Assembly: GCA_036346225.1 (NCBI GenBank)
Contig: JARFIW010000453.1
Location: 1,984,001 to 2,048,000, forward strand
Direction of reading: 5' to 3'
Source: Platerodrilus igneus
Taxonomy: Eukaryota; Arthropoda; Insecta; Coleoptera; Lycidae
DNA: 64,000 nt
Part shown: piece by piece, positions 31,298 through 46,200 of the stretch
How positions within the stretch are numbered: the first letter of the stretch is position 1
How the letters are laid out: each line of letters opens with the position of its first letter
The notes under the pieces: model-generated
What the model was told of the DNA's origin: nothing
Database searches by the model: none
The model's input: only the letters and a program-made list of their open reading frames with translations
Translations under genes and position numbers: made by a program

Positions 31298-34200
31298 GTA
31301 AGTATTTCATTTGACAAAAAAAAACCTTGTCAGGATATTGTTATTATTTACAGATAAACGAATTGATGCATGTTACTATACCAGTTATGCTTCTACCTGA
31401 TGATTTTAGGGCCTATTCAAAACTTAAAGTGGACAACCATTTATTTAATAAGTACGCCCGTAATTACAATGTGTTTTTACTTATAGACAATTTCTAGGGA
31501 AAACATGCCATCACATTTTAAAGTGAAAGAATATTGTCCTATGGTTTTTAGGAATATACGTGAACGATTTGGAATTGACGATCTGGATTATAAGGAGTCC
31601 TTAACACGGTCTCAGCCATTACCAGATGATTCCTCTGGAAAAAGTGGTGCAAAATTTTATCATAGTTATGATAAAATATTTATAATAAAGATTTTAACCT
31701 CCGAAGAAGTAGAAAGGATGCATTCATTTTTAAAACATTATCATCCAGTAAGTTTTGCATTTAGAGAGAACGTTGCTTAATATGAAAGTGTATTAGTCAG
31801 TTCAATCATGTGGGTACAACTTAATCTAAAAATAATTTTATGGTTTCTATTTATGACAAAACAGTTACAAGGATTCATGCCAAATTTTATACATATTTGA
31901 AGTATATTATCTATCATAATTAATTTACATATTACATAACAACAGAAAATAGTTTTATAAACTATTTAATTTTTGCCTGCCTAAATTTATCTTGTTTTTA
32001 AGGAGGCTGTCTTAGATTACATTGTAGTGCTTGTAGATGTCTGATTTTTCTGTTTATAAAGATTGCTGTTATGTAAACAAATATTCTTGTCAACATTAGA
32101 GACATAATGGGTTGAAGGGATGCCTTGTATTGGGGAAAGTATGTGTATTTTAAATCATCTTAATATTTTTTGCTCTTTGTTTTTGAAATACATATAAAAA
32201 CAAGTGTCAATGCAGTTGAAATGTATATGGAATGAAATTTTACATAAGATTTGCGTAATTAAAACACCAAGGGTGTATCAGTGATGCAAACATAATAATC
32301 TGTTTTGCAGAAAAATAACTATGGTTTACTTGCATTTGATTTGATCTAATATAATCTAAGAATTTCATATCCCTTGATCAGTGATTTAAATTCATTTGTG
32401 TTGTTTAATATAAGTAATGACTTTAATCGTGTAATTATTTATGTTGCAGTATATTGTTGAAAGGCATGGCAAAACACTCCTACCTCAGTATCTGGGAATG
32501 TATAGAGTAACAGTCGATAACGTAGAACATTATTTAGTAGTTACCAGAAATGTATTTTCAAATCATCTTAGTACTCATCGTAAATTTGATTTAAAAGGTT
32601 CTACAGTCGATAGAGAAGCTTCGGATAAAGAATTAGGAAAGGATTTACCTACTCTTAAAGATAATGATTTTGTTAATCAACAGATGAAAGTATTTTTATT
32701 TGTATTTTAAAATCGTAACTTTTATAATTTTTGTTTTTGTAGGTTTATATTGGAGAAGAAGCAAAACAAAAATTGCTAAACACATTAACAGCCGATGTCG
32801 AATTTCTAACAAAGTTACACCTAATGGATTACAGTTTACTTTTAGGTAGGTTTTATTAGTTTATTCATGATTTAAAAAGATAACTTTCTGGAATGAAATA
32901 CTTTATTAAGTATGTATTGAAGATCTTATAGATGATAATAAATATTTCTGACTGCTTGACATACAGTGTGTCTGTTTTTCGTGTCACGGCGAATATCTCG
33001 GCTAGTGTAAGAATTTCAGAGAAATGTTATATACAAAAGTTGTGTAACTTTTTATTTGCAATAATATGTCAAAATAAAAAAAACAATGCAGCATCAATTT
33101 TTTGAGATACAGCAAATCGATTCAAATTTTTAAATGGAACTTACGCATTATTATTGCATATTCTGAAAGTGCTTAAAATTTTCTTTCCAACGATATATCA
33201 CTCAATAATAATTATTTAACCAATTAAACGCAGACATCGATTAGTAAATAGCGCGTAACATCAGGCGTCTATTTAAAATAAGTGCTCAAAACAGTGGGCG
33301 GAGAAACAATTGATAGCTCTTCTTGACAGTTGTTCTTTAGTAATTTAATTCCGCATTGTCGATCTTCATCTTAAGGCTTTTGCGATGGAACGAACGTCAT
33401 TATACCAATGATCAAAAAATGGATATGTTAAGGGTGTACATTAGATATAATGATAACACCAGAGAAACCTCAGAAGTTTATCGAGAAATGTATCCAGATA
33501 GAGCACAGCCACATTCTCGGATTTTTAGACAACTTGAAGGTAATTTAAGAAGATATGGACGTTTTAATAACAAAGTAAAAAGGACAAGAAATCAACATGG
33601 TGGAGATAATGATGAAGATGTTTTGGTATTGGCATATTTTAGAGCATATCCACGAAATTCGATACGTGAAGCGGCAGTAGATTTAGATATTAATCGAAAT
33701 AAAATATTTTCTATTCTTAAATATCATAAAATGAATGCTTATAAAATTAAAACAGTGCACAGTTTCATACCTGGTGATTCAGATAGGAGAATAAGATTTT
33801 GCAACTGGCTTATCAATTCTCAAAATTTATTACCTTTAATCCTTTGGAGCGATGAATCTAATTTTAACAATAACGGCATCTCTAATCGAAAAAACGATCA
33901 TTTCTGGGATACAGAAAATCCGCGTCAAATTCGTGAATGCAGATTTCAACAAAGATTTTCGATTAATGTGTGGTTTGGAATATTAGGTGATACTATAACA
34001 GGACCTTATATTTTATCAAGAACACTTCATGGGGAACGATACGCCTATTTTCTTTAGATGATATACCACTAGAAATACTCCGCGAGATGTGGATTCAACA
34101 GGATGGAGCACCTCCTCACAATACAAGAATCGTGAAAAATATTTTAAGTGAAATGTTTGGTGCAAAATGGATCGGAAATGGAGGACCCAGAAACTGGCCA

Positions 34201-37200
34201 GCAAGATCACCAGATCTTTCTGTTTTAGATTGTTTTGTTTGGGAACATCTCAAACAATACGTTTATGTAACGCGCCCAGAGGGTCTTAATATCCTTAAAG
34301 ATCTTATTCGAAGAGCGTGTGGTCAAATAACGCCATGTATGCTGCATAAACCACGGAGAAATTTAATAATTAGATTTCAGCGATGTCTTGCAAATAATGG
34401 AGGCCATGTGGAACATATCCTTTACCATTTTAAATTAATTCTGTGATTTAGTATTTCTTTGTTGCTGTTGTTATTATCAATTTCTGCGTTTAGGTGAACG
34501 CTAGCAATTGTTTGCCGCCCACTGTTTTGAATGGCGGTTTCAATTAGGTACGTGTTAAACGTTATTTAATAACGATTTCTGTGTTTAATTATTATTGAGT
34601 GATATATCGTTGGAAAGAAAATTTTAAGCACTTTAAGTATATGTAAAAACAATGGGTATATTCCATTAAAAATTATGAATGTATTTGGTATATCTCAAAA
34701 ATTTGATGCTCCATTGTTTTTTTTATTTTGACATATTATTGCAAATAAAAAGTTACACAACTTTTGTATATAACATTTCTCTAAAATTCTTATAATAGCC
34801 GAGATATTTGCCGTGACATGTAAAAACAGACACACTGTATGTGAAGATGATGTTTATTGTATACATATACTTGTATGAAAATATATCGTAGAGGGTCTGT
34901 CTTATAGTAAGTTGAACAAAGATGATGCAATAAATCCACTAGTGTTGTGAGGCAGAATATACGACAAACTGAAGGCTCTGATGCCATTTTGACACCTTAT
35001 AGTTACAGTGGTTGGTGTATCTGTTAACAGGTTCACGTGAACACTCAAATTTTAAATATCCTTTTTGCTATTAAAATATGATTTTGGTAAGTTACATAAT
35101 AAAACAAGTTGAAAATGCAAGGCATTGTCGCAACGAACTTCCAAACGTAGACTTACTTTAAAACAAATTAAAGAAATTAAAATTATTATGTTGTAATAAT
35201 TATAAGTATTCAGATAAAAACAAAAATTTATAAACAACAAAAGAGACATTTTAATATATTTTATTTTATTGAATAAATATTTTAAAAGCTATATATTAGT
35301 TCTCATCAATAAGATAAGAAATTTTCTTTTTTTTTTATATGAATCTAATTATTTTCGGTAATCAAAATTTAAGTTTAAACGATGTCTATAATATTGGAAT
35401 AATTGGCATGAAATGCCATAAATTGTTCAAATATGTGTCGCATATTGATTTTAAACTTATTTAAAATTTTAATTATCCCTGTGGATTTTCCCGGGGGCTC
35501 GACGTCCCCATGGCCCGATTTTAACTGACATCAAAACTTAAGCTCTGGACACCGAGCTGAATCGATAGATGTATCACACATTGATGTCCAACCATTAAAA
35601 AGGCCTCGGACACACAGACAGACAGACAGACAGACAGACACACAGACAAATAGATTTCATAAACGAACGAAGTTCGTTGATTACATAATAAACCAACAGA
35701 ATGATGCTGCCACTTTCTAGTTATTCACCAGAACTACTAACAAGCCAGCTCATAAGTTTACACAAGAACTGTGAACGAGCATTTTAGTTAACTCCGACTT
35801 GCACCTTGAGGGCGCATGATTGATTGGTTGTAAAACACCATACTTTTTTACATAACGGACTTTTCAAAAAAAACTGCGAACTTTATATTATTATGCGTTA
35901 TCATACAGACCGTGCAGTAATTGTTTGTGTGTGCCTGTGTTATGTAATTGGTTTTGGTTCACTCCTTTTGACTTTTCTCCACGTAATTAATTCGCTTAAC
36001 TTATATCATACAATAGTATAGTGTTAAATTATAATGAATGTCATTAAGAATATTTTTAATAAGACGTTATCGTATGAAGAAAATTTGGAATGAAAAAACT
36101 GGTCCCACATCAACCAGATTTAATAGAAAAACTGAAAAGCATGTCAGAGTGTCTACTGTCACGAAAAGTCACGAAAAAGACACGAATTTTGTTTTGCAGT
36201 AACTAAAGTAACGAAAAGTCACTAAATCCTATATCTCGGTCACGAATTTTTTCTTCATTGTTTGATTATCGTATGTATTTCCACAAATACGTCATAAAAT
36301 TTTATAGCCATACTTCAGATATTGCAGCAAATAAATGTTAAAGGACAAAAAATTTCTTCATCGCACCGAAAGCAGCCTGTCTCTTTTCATTATACATTTA
36401 TTCGGTTGGGTTATATAAACTCTGCGGTTTTTGTTTGACGCCTTGAATCTAGAAATGCTTTGGTGGTGATTAAGAATGTGAATGACCAACACACTTTGGA
36501 GACCAAGTTACTAATAATTTAATATAAACATTTGATTTAAAAAATAGAAGTTGTAACCTCACTTAAACCTAACAATGATACAATGCACTTTCATAATAGA
36601 TGTAATCTTTTACTCAATATGAAAAAAATTATACGTAAAACACAAAATTCAGTTACTTACGTCTCTTACAGCTGTTAAAGGGAAAAATGGGACACCGTTA
36701 TCCCGTTCTTTCTCAAAGTACTAAATTAGAGAAGTAACCATTTCTTGTGCGCGCGAATCCAAATGTTTAGGCACATTCTAAATGTTCAATACTCGAAACT
36801 TGCATTGTATAAAATGTTTTAGTTCTGAAAGGAACTGTTTTATTTAGCAAATATAAAGCACAAATGATTTACTACAAAACTAAACAATGACAATAAAATT
36901 CGAAATGTCAAAGTAGTAGAAGCAAAAAAATGTTGCAACACCGAACAGAACTGCCAACTGCTACACACTAAATCCTAATATCATTAAACCTACGTTCTTA
37001 GTTACGTTTACATTTTACAATCTCTAGCACTTTATTACTGTTTATGACGTCATCCCATATTTAACGTGAATAGGGTATAGTATCTTATTCCTCGTCAAGA
37101 GTTCATCAGGATGCTACTGAACTTTTTCCAATAATGTTCTCAGATTCTTTTATAGCGAAAAACATGCAGTTACACAAAGACAAAATATGTTATATAGCCA

Positions 37201-40200
37201 CTTTTGGCTTGGATCCGTTTTTCCAAAATGAACTTTTAAATAAAATTAAAGATTGTATTTTTTTTGTGTATAGGTTATGACGAAAGCCTGAATAAAGTTG
37301 TGCTAAAATGCCAAATGGACATTCTTGTTAGATACTGGGATGATGAAGATAATATGGTTAAAACAAATTATATGTCTTCGTGTTTTCTTGAAACAACCAC
37401 TGCCATCAATCTTTTAAATGGTTTTTAAATACCCTGGATTCTCTTAGTATACCCATTAAAAAAAATTGTAACATCAGCATGGATGGACCTAATGTGAATC
37501 TGAAGATGCTTTGGGAACTAAAAGAACACATTCGAATTTCTGGTATTGATGATGACCCCGTAATGTTTGATCTTGGTACGTGTGGGCTGCACATTGTTCA
37601 TGGAGCGTATAAAACAGCACACAATGGCACTGGTTAGTTGATCCATGAATTTCTACGTGCATTGTATTACCTTTTCAAAGACACTTCTACTAAAAGAGGA
37701 ACTTTTATCTATCATACAGATACAACAACATTTCCACACAAATTTTGTTCAATAAGATGGGTGGAAAATGGTGGTGTTTTTACAGCGAGCAATAAAGCTA
37801 TTGGAGCCTCTTAAAAAGTATATTACAGCAGCTTCAACTTGTCCACCAGATTGTGCTAGTTTTAAGAAAATCAGTAAAGCTTTGTCAGATAGTTTCTTGC
37901 TAGCAAAACTAGAATTTCCTTTGTCCATAGTGTCTGATCTTGAACCGTTTTTAGCTAAATATCAAACAAATGAGCCGATGTTGCCCTTTCTTCATCACGA
38001 TCTAAGTTCGTTGCTGCGTTGTATTGGGGAAAGATTTATAAAAAACGAATTAATAAAAAGTGCAAAAACGTCTTTGGATTTAATTAATATTAAACTTGAA
38101 GTTGCCAAAAATGTGTTATCACCAATGCAGATTGATATTGGCTTTGGTGCTAAAATGGCAATCAAGAACTTGAAAAAAACTGTTTCAGAACTTCAAATTT
38201 TAGTGTTTAAAAAAAATTGTCAGACCTTTCTTAAACTCCTTTTTTAAGAAAATCAGTGAAAAGTCACCTCTTAAATATAAAATTGTTAGAGCTGCATCAT
38301 GTCTGTCTCCATATGTAATGAAAAGTGAAACACTTAAGAAACAGAGGATTCAAGACGCATTAGAAGAATTTGTAGTAAAGAAACATATAAGTCCAGGTTG
38401 TGGTATAAAAAAACAATATTAAACTTTGTGTGTATCAGAACGTGATTCTTTAAAAGAGTGGCGTAATGAAAGGCTGGATATATATTTTACCGAACTTTTT
38501 GTAAAATCCTCTATAAATGATAAACAATTTCTTACTTTTGTGAGGATAATTTTGACAATGTATCATAGCAATGCTATGGTAGAAAGAGGGTTCTCTATAA
38601 ACAAAGAATGCTTACAGGACGGCTTAGAAGAAAGATCATTGATTTCACAAAGATTAATTTACGAAGCAACATTTAAGAATTTAGATATAACTGCGAAAAT
38701 GCTTCATGCTGTAAGGAATGCATCTTCTTTAAGACGTGAAGCTATTGCCGAAAAAAGGAAATCTAAGGAAAAGGAAGTATGCAGTAAAAAGCAGATTGTG
38801 AAGGAAGTTGCAGACTTACAAAAGAAACGGAAGGACATAGAGAAGCATAACTTTGAAGAACTAAAAGCATTGGATGTTGAGTTGAAAAATTAAAGAAAAA
38901 ATTAAAACCATTATGAATTTAAATTGTGTTGTTCTCAAGTAACTTTTATATACTTAAGTACGATAAATGTCCTAATTACTTAATTTTGTGATTATAATGT
39001 TATGAAACTTAACAGCAATAGAATAAATACAAGTAAGTTTTTTTTAACACAGGTCACTAATATTTTATGGTCACTAAAAAGTCACGAATTTTCGTTTTTG
39101 AATCTCAGTAGACACCTAACATGTTTATAATCATAAGTTTAATAGCGATATATACAAAAAAACAAATGGTTATGTGGCAATCATAAAAATTTGATGTTTT
39201 GTTTGCTATGTTTAATTTTTAGTAAAAAAATTGTTTGATCAAAACTGACTTTGCGGGCTTAAATCGTTTAAATGAAAAAATTGAAAAGCATGAGAATTTT
39301 CATGCTCATAAAAATGCCACTATTGATTTTTCTATGCTGGTTCGAGTGAATATAAGCACATGGACACTGCTTACTGCAATTTGATATGAAAGCATAATAA
39401 GCAGGTGGAAAAATTGGTACATTTTAACGTGATTCATCGATTGTGTGGTGTATTTGAATTGGCACCATGAAGACAAGACAAAACTGAAGAATCCAATAAC
39501 CATGGTATTCGTCGGGGATTAATTAATCTAGTTGGATCAGTTGATGATGTTATGAGGGAATATCAAGAAAATGCTACCGTTTTCAAAGGTACGTCCAAAA
39601 TCGTTCACAATGAAATTTTAGACTGCATTTTGAATGTATGTAGAGAAGAAATTATAAAACAAATAATTCAAATTTTACCAGTAATGGTTGATGAAACAAC
39701 AGACGTGTCAACAGTTCAGCAGGTGGTTATAGTTTATGTCTTTGAGTATTTTTTGGGCTTTCTCAATCCTCTAGTACATGATGCAGAAACATGAAGTAAT
39801 GTACTACTATCAAAGTTAGAGGTCCATTTGCGTGATATAAAGAGAAAATTATTCGGACAGTGCTACGATGGTACAGCAGTAATGAGTTGTTGTACAAGTG
39901 AGATTCAGTGCTGAATCAAAGTTTATCCAAGGGCCCAGTTTATTCATTCTTATGCTCATCAATTCAATTTAGTTTTACAAAAAGCATCATCTTCCACCAG
40001 TTTTTTTTTTAAACCTTATGGGCTTCTCAACTTTTTTCCAGATCTACACAAATATGCAACAGAAGATTGCCACCACTTGCAGCAATATGTTGGGTACGTA
40101 ATATTAGATTAATCCAAACTCTTCATATGAACAAAAATGGCATATTAGAATGCTTGGAAGCACTTCAGGATTCAGAACATGTGGAAGACACTACTAGAAG

Positions 40201-43200
40201 AGAATGTAATAGAATAGTCTATTACATTCTCTTTTAGTAGTGTCTTCCACATGTTTATGTGACAAAGAATTTTTGCGTTGGTTTGATTTCTTCAATAATA
40301 TAATGTCTCATGCAAATATTTTATTTAAAAAATTTCAGCAAAAGTTGATCCAATTAAAGTAAAGAGTTACGTTACAGAATTTCTAAATCATGTCTAGAGC
40401 ATTTGAGGTAATAACACAGATATTGATAACACAGTCAATGAATCAGTTTTAAAAATGAGGCGATTGGTATCTGTATAGGAGCTGAAGCTATAGAAATATG
40501 TGATACAATAATGGTTCATATAAAGAACCGATTTTCATACTCCGATCACCTAATTACAGCAGCAGTCCTGGCGCCAGATTTACCCCCTCAATATCTAAAG
40601 TCTTTTCCCGCACAACAGTTTACAGTCATCATAGACGCATACCCTTTCTTAAATAAATACATTCTATGGACTAAATTAGAGGTACTGTATACTCTACAGG
40701 ATTTGCAAAAAGCTACTAGAGTTGCACCCTATGTTGCAGTTTCTCATAGAAAAAGGATTAGATAACACCTCTCAGTTAAGTGAATTGCCGAAAATCATAG
40801 TAATAATTTTTATGACCATGACAGAGCCAGAATGTTGTTTTTCAACGTTGAAGCACATAGAAACATTCCTCAGAAACACTTACGTCAGAAGGCAGATTAA
40901 ATTCATTAGCCATTCTTATCCATTGCAAAAGAATTAATTAATAATATAAGCGATTTTAATCATAAAGTAACAGAAATGTTTGTGAGTTTAAAAAGCAGAA
41001 GAGTGAATTTTTTGTATAAATTTTTTTTTTTATTAATAAATATATGAAATTGTATTACATATATAGTCTGTACCAAATTTAGTGTTCACTATTACTAACT
41101 CTTTTATTATTATAGATACAAAGTCGGTTAAATTAGCAAAGTAGTGGCATTTTTTCTGCTGTTTAAGATGGCGAAAGCAGAAAAACAATAGACCAGAGCA
41201 TTTACGAGTAAATGGAGAAAATGTAATTTTTTTGAATGAAACACCTGGTATATTTTTGACGATATCGTTCACAACACATCTATGAAAGAAACAAGTCCCA
41301 GTATAATATTGAGCTAAAACGTAAAATAACCTCATTATTACCATTTTTACCTTTTAGACAAGTGGGCTGTGTATTTCTGAAATAAAACTCAATTTTCTCT
41401 TTATTATTTTATTTTTAAAAAAACTTTGTACATCGCCGTTTTGTTCAATGCATTTTTGCATATTCTTTAGTACAGATGTTGTGGCTTTGAAAACTGTTTT
41501 GCCGTCGATGCAAACTCAATGTGCCTAATGCTACCTCAAAGTTCGATCAGGTTCGCATATATTCCCTTATAGACTTTATCCTTAACATAACCCCAAAACT
41601 AAAAATATAATGGTGTTATGTTGAGAGATCTTGGGGCCAACGTATGGGACCATTTGTTGCTATACACTTATCTCTGAAAAGCCTTTCTAACAACATTTTC
41701 ACTTTGTGAAATTGATGAGGAGCGTCATCATGCTGATAATACATTCGGTTACATGCCACTAAGTTAATATCATCTAAATATTCTTCTTATACTTGTGACA
41801 ACAAACCAACATTATTACTCCCTATCAAAGTGACTTCATAAAGAATTGGTTCAATTATTTGTCTGCCCATTAGACCACACCAAACATTAATGCTAAGTTG
41901 TATTTGTAGATTTCTGGGATAATAAATAAAATTTTTGTAGACCAATAGTGCATATTCTTGCGATTAAACATACCTCTATTTGAAAAATTCTCCAAAAAAT
42001 GCACTTCAAAATGTTAGAATTGTATCTACACTTAGATACTAACCAATGGCAAAATATTAGTCTTCTTTCAGTGTCGCCAGTTAGTAATGTGTGCACTGGT
42101 CGGTACTTATAGGGTACATACTTATAATTTTTCAAAATCTTCCAAGTTGTAAAAATACTAATGTCTCTTGTCAAATGTCTGGTTGAATTATTTTTGTGTT
42201 TCAAAATATGCCAATACATTTACTTATAATTGCTCATTTATGATTAACTGTTTTTTAGTTCTATCCTCTCGAAACACTGCTTCATTATTTCTAAACTTTC
42301 TATACAGTTTTAGAAAATACTTTCTCTCTGGTTGATCACGTTCAGAAAAGATATTGTTCCATTGCTTGAAAACTATTTTTTTTGCAAATAAGATACGCTT
42401 CTAATATATCGTATTTTTCTAAATGTGTGAACACCATGGTTTGATATTAATTTATAACAAAATATCTAAAACCACAGTCAGTACATAAAATTACATAAAA
42501 TGCTTGCTTTTGTTAACAGAATGTTCTACTGAAGTGTTGAATGACGTTTGTATTTCAGAAATACACGGTCAAATTATCTAAAAGATGCAAATGGTAATAG
42601 TTAGGTTATTTTACATTTTAGGCCAATATTGCACTGGAACCATTTTGTTTTGTAGACGATTTGCGATTGACACTGTTAAAAATATACAGGGTGTTCCATT
42701 TGAAAAGATTACATTTTCCCCATTTACTGGCAAATTCTTTGCTCTATTGTTTTTCTGCTTTCACAATCTTAATCAGCAAAAAATGCTACTACTTTGCCAA
42801 ATTTATGTTTGTATACTGTCACAACTTTGTTGGTTGACTCTAAAGTATGATGTTATTGCATATTTGATGCATGACGTAGCTAAAATTTCAGTGGTTCTAA
42901 AACAGTTTGACTTTATATACCCCTAAATAACCCTATTATCATAGCAATATATATCAAATTTTAATTTTACTTATATACTGGTTGTGGTGATGTAGAAGCA
43001 GTAGTAGTAATACCAAATGTATCAGCTGAAGAACAGTTACATATCGTACGTATTAATTTTTCATACTATTATGTATGTACTGTGAACACATACTTAAAAT
43101 TTTCTCCAGGTTGTAAAGTTGTTATGAAACGACAAAAATCTTGCAGTTACACACACGATGTTGCACTTTATCACCAGATATATTAAAGTGTAAATAGTAG

Positions 43201-46200
43201 TAGAAGAAAATGTTGTATTAAAAATATACTTCATGTAGAGGTTTTGCCACCTACCAAAAGTCAAAATAACATTTTTTTAAATGGATTTAAGTAGTGTATG
43301 TAATATTATTTTGTAGGAATTCATGAAGTAGAACGAGGCGAACAAGAACTTCTAAAAGAAAGGGAAAATGAGTCTGATAATACAGGATTAGATTCCGACG
43401 AAAGTGAATCTGGTTCAGGCCTAGAGAATAGAAATATGGGATTTAGCACCCCACCTGATTCACCTAATACAGTTGCACAATTTGTCAGGGAACACAGCTT
43501 GCAATATGAAGGTATGTTATTTTATCTTATAATAGTTCGTTACATATTTTCTAAACTATCTGGCAGAGTATAAACTTTGATATGATTAGAAAATCGCTAA
43601 CAAATAATTTGATGTCTTAAGTGTATAGAATTCGAGTGAAAGATATTTAAATTATATTTGTATTTGAAAAGCTTTGTATTACTCCCTGAAAGGTCGATGT
43701 TATGCATTTTATAGCATTTTTTGATGACATACGATCACTTTACATTATTTTGGTTTGATATTTACATTATCAAAGTTCCTTTCGTTGTATCCTATCCTAT
43801 AACAAATATATACAACCTCGGATATTGAAAAGTGTGCGCGCAAATGCCTTTTTGTGTTCGTGGACAGTCGAAGTCGAGCATCGAACAGTGCATTATTAGC
43901 TTGGCAACGGGAGTGATCGTACAATCAGTTCGGTGTGCTTTGATCATGGAGTATTCATTGGTGAAAACATTTCAAGAATAGTGAACTTTGGTTTATGCAA
44001 TTCACGGCGGTCGTGCAAGACGCAGATTACAGTCCACAATAAACTACTTCATATCAGCGCAACTGGCGACCATTGCAGGTTAGTGTATTTTTAATTGATT
44101 AACTGTTTAAAATGCTGTTGGTCGATAAAAACACATACAGTCGACATTAGGCAAACAAGAATTTAGGAGTTTGGAAAATTTTCAGATGCGTTTATAGGAA
44201 AATGCTTAGTAAGTTAATAATGGTTCACGAAACTAAAAGCATTACTATAATGCTTTTAATGAACAGATTCAGTAATTAAAATAATAGGATAAGCTTTAGT
44301 TGCTCACTACAAACTGAGCACAAGGTTGATTCATAGCAAACAAATTAACACATTGCAGCTACTAAAAATACATGTATCGATTGAATAATAATTTCGAACA
44401 GTTGTAAATATATTTTCACTGTTCTGATTGGTTGCTTAAAACCAACCTGCAACTAAGTATTCGAATAAATTCAATACATTAAAAATATTATGTAAAAGTA
44501 CCTTTTATTATTCACCTACGTTTCAGTAGGAACCACGACATTAATTAGAGCTTGTATTTTTCATATTGTTTTAGTATCAAGAATTGATATGTTAGTTACT
44601 CAATTTCCTATATTATTAGAGGTCATGTTCTTTAAGTTTATTATGATATGATGTAATCAATAAATTGAAGAAAAATAAAATATTTCTGACTAAAGGTTTT
44701 TCAGTCTGTTTAATTGCATTCAGAATTCGTTTAAAAAATATCTCAAATTTTGTTGGTTTGTGAAATCTTCATTTATTGATAGTAAATTGTAAGTATTATA
44801 AATAAAATGCATGAAAAAGATCGCTATTTCTGAAGCAAAATCGCGAGTAAGGTAAATAGGAAATATCGAGTGGCAGCATTGTTTATTATAATAGTAATGA
44901 TCACCTATGTATATGTTGAAGGAATACTAATGAAATGAACCCTTGAAGATTACAGTATAATGTGAATAATTTACAATATGTGACTGAGAAACGTCTTTCA
45001 ATGATATAATACTTTTTTTGGTAGACATGTTATCACTTTTGTTATACTAATGAAAATGGTCAGGTAGTGAAAGTGAGTACAAGTAAATGGTGTATCAAAA
45101 AGTAGCCGTATGAAACCTTGGCTGAGTCTTCATATATTAATTTAGTTCTGAGTATTACCACAGCGACTAACACAATTTGCAATCGTTAGAAAAACCATAT
45201 TGATGTTACCGAGTAATTTATTCTTATTACTATAATATTTATTAAACTTAATATCTATTACAATAATACGTACTTTAATCGTAATAATCGTAATTTATAG
45301 AACATAGCAAAATAAACCTTTATATATTGTTTAAAGGAACCAAGTGTACAAGAAAGAGTATGAATTCTTTGTTTCAAATTTTTATTCAGGCGATAAAGAT
45401 GAGTCATCATCCCCTAACTGTATGATCAAGGACTCTACTACAACCTTCATAACAATATGGAGAACTACCAGACATTTTTGTTTTTTCATCGTTAACCTAT
45501 TTTTGAAAGCCGTTTCAGATGCTGAATGATTATATCTTTCCAAATGTTGCTTACGATATTGCCAGAAGTCATCCATGTACAATTCGAGCAATATATTTTT
45601 CTTCCTTCGTCTCTGTATTTCCTTATTTGTCGTATATAACATAGCCTTTATGTGTAGTTATTTCACTTGTTTCTTTGACACTATTTCGTGACCTCTTTGA
45701 GTATCTATATCATTATCATTAGGTTTTCTGTCCTGGAATTGGTTAGACGCGTACCCTCATTGTTTCCTATTCTGTGCTAACCTACACATTTCCCTGAAAA
45801 TTCTAGTCTGCATCTTTCACTATTGCATGCAGTAGTCCGATCTAGGTCTACCTCTGACTCTTTTTTCCTATCTCTGCTTGTAATATATCCAGCACTGTTC
45901 CCCAAAAATGTCTTAGAGCGTATCCTGCCCTTCTATTTCTCTTATTTTTGTTTGTTTTCCATGGATATCTTTATTCCCTTACTATTTTATAAACTCTTTG
46001 TTATTAACTTTGTCTGTCCATGATTATCCTCATACATCTGAAACACAACGTTCCAAAAGGCTTCTACCATTTTTCTCCCTACTTCTCCTACTGCACCTAT
46101 TTCATAGGCATACTGTGCTGTGCTAAACAAATATGCTTTCAACAATTCTCTCTTTGTTTCTGTTTGTTGTCTTCGCACATAGCTGCCACTCTTTCTTGTA

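Larger units (their letters stand above)
32964..34837 (+). mobile_element. Tc1/mariner-superfamily transposon with about 340-bp TIRs
   Basis: 1874 bp between TA dinucleotides (32962-32963 and 34838-34839), in PIP4K intron 5. The ends read CAGTGTGTCTGTTTTT on both strands. The inverted repeats extend inwards to about 33318 on the left and 34500 on the right, with scattered differences, far longer than the 20-30 bp usual for mariner. The single transposase frame starts just inside the left repeat and is broken once. Confidence 0.9.

Noticed and set aside
35607..35650. CRISPR-like array at the ACAG run
   Set aside because: It is a tetranucleotide microsatellite with no spacer-repeat structure in a eukaryotic window.
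36100..36144. Left flank of the hAT at 36145 as part of the ZMYM1-like relic split by that hAT
   Set aside because: A short resemblance to 39258-39285 (GAAAAGCATG context) exists, but it is too short to show that the two belong to one element.
41033..42926. ORFs 41033-41344 (minus) and 42585-42926 (plus) as a pair of homologous genes
   Set aside because: Their similarity comes from the mariner's inverted repeats, and neither shows a domain.
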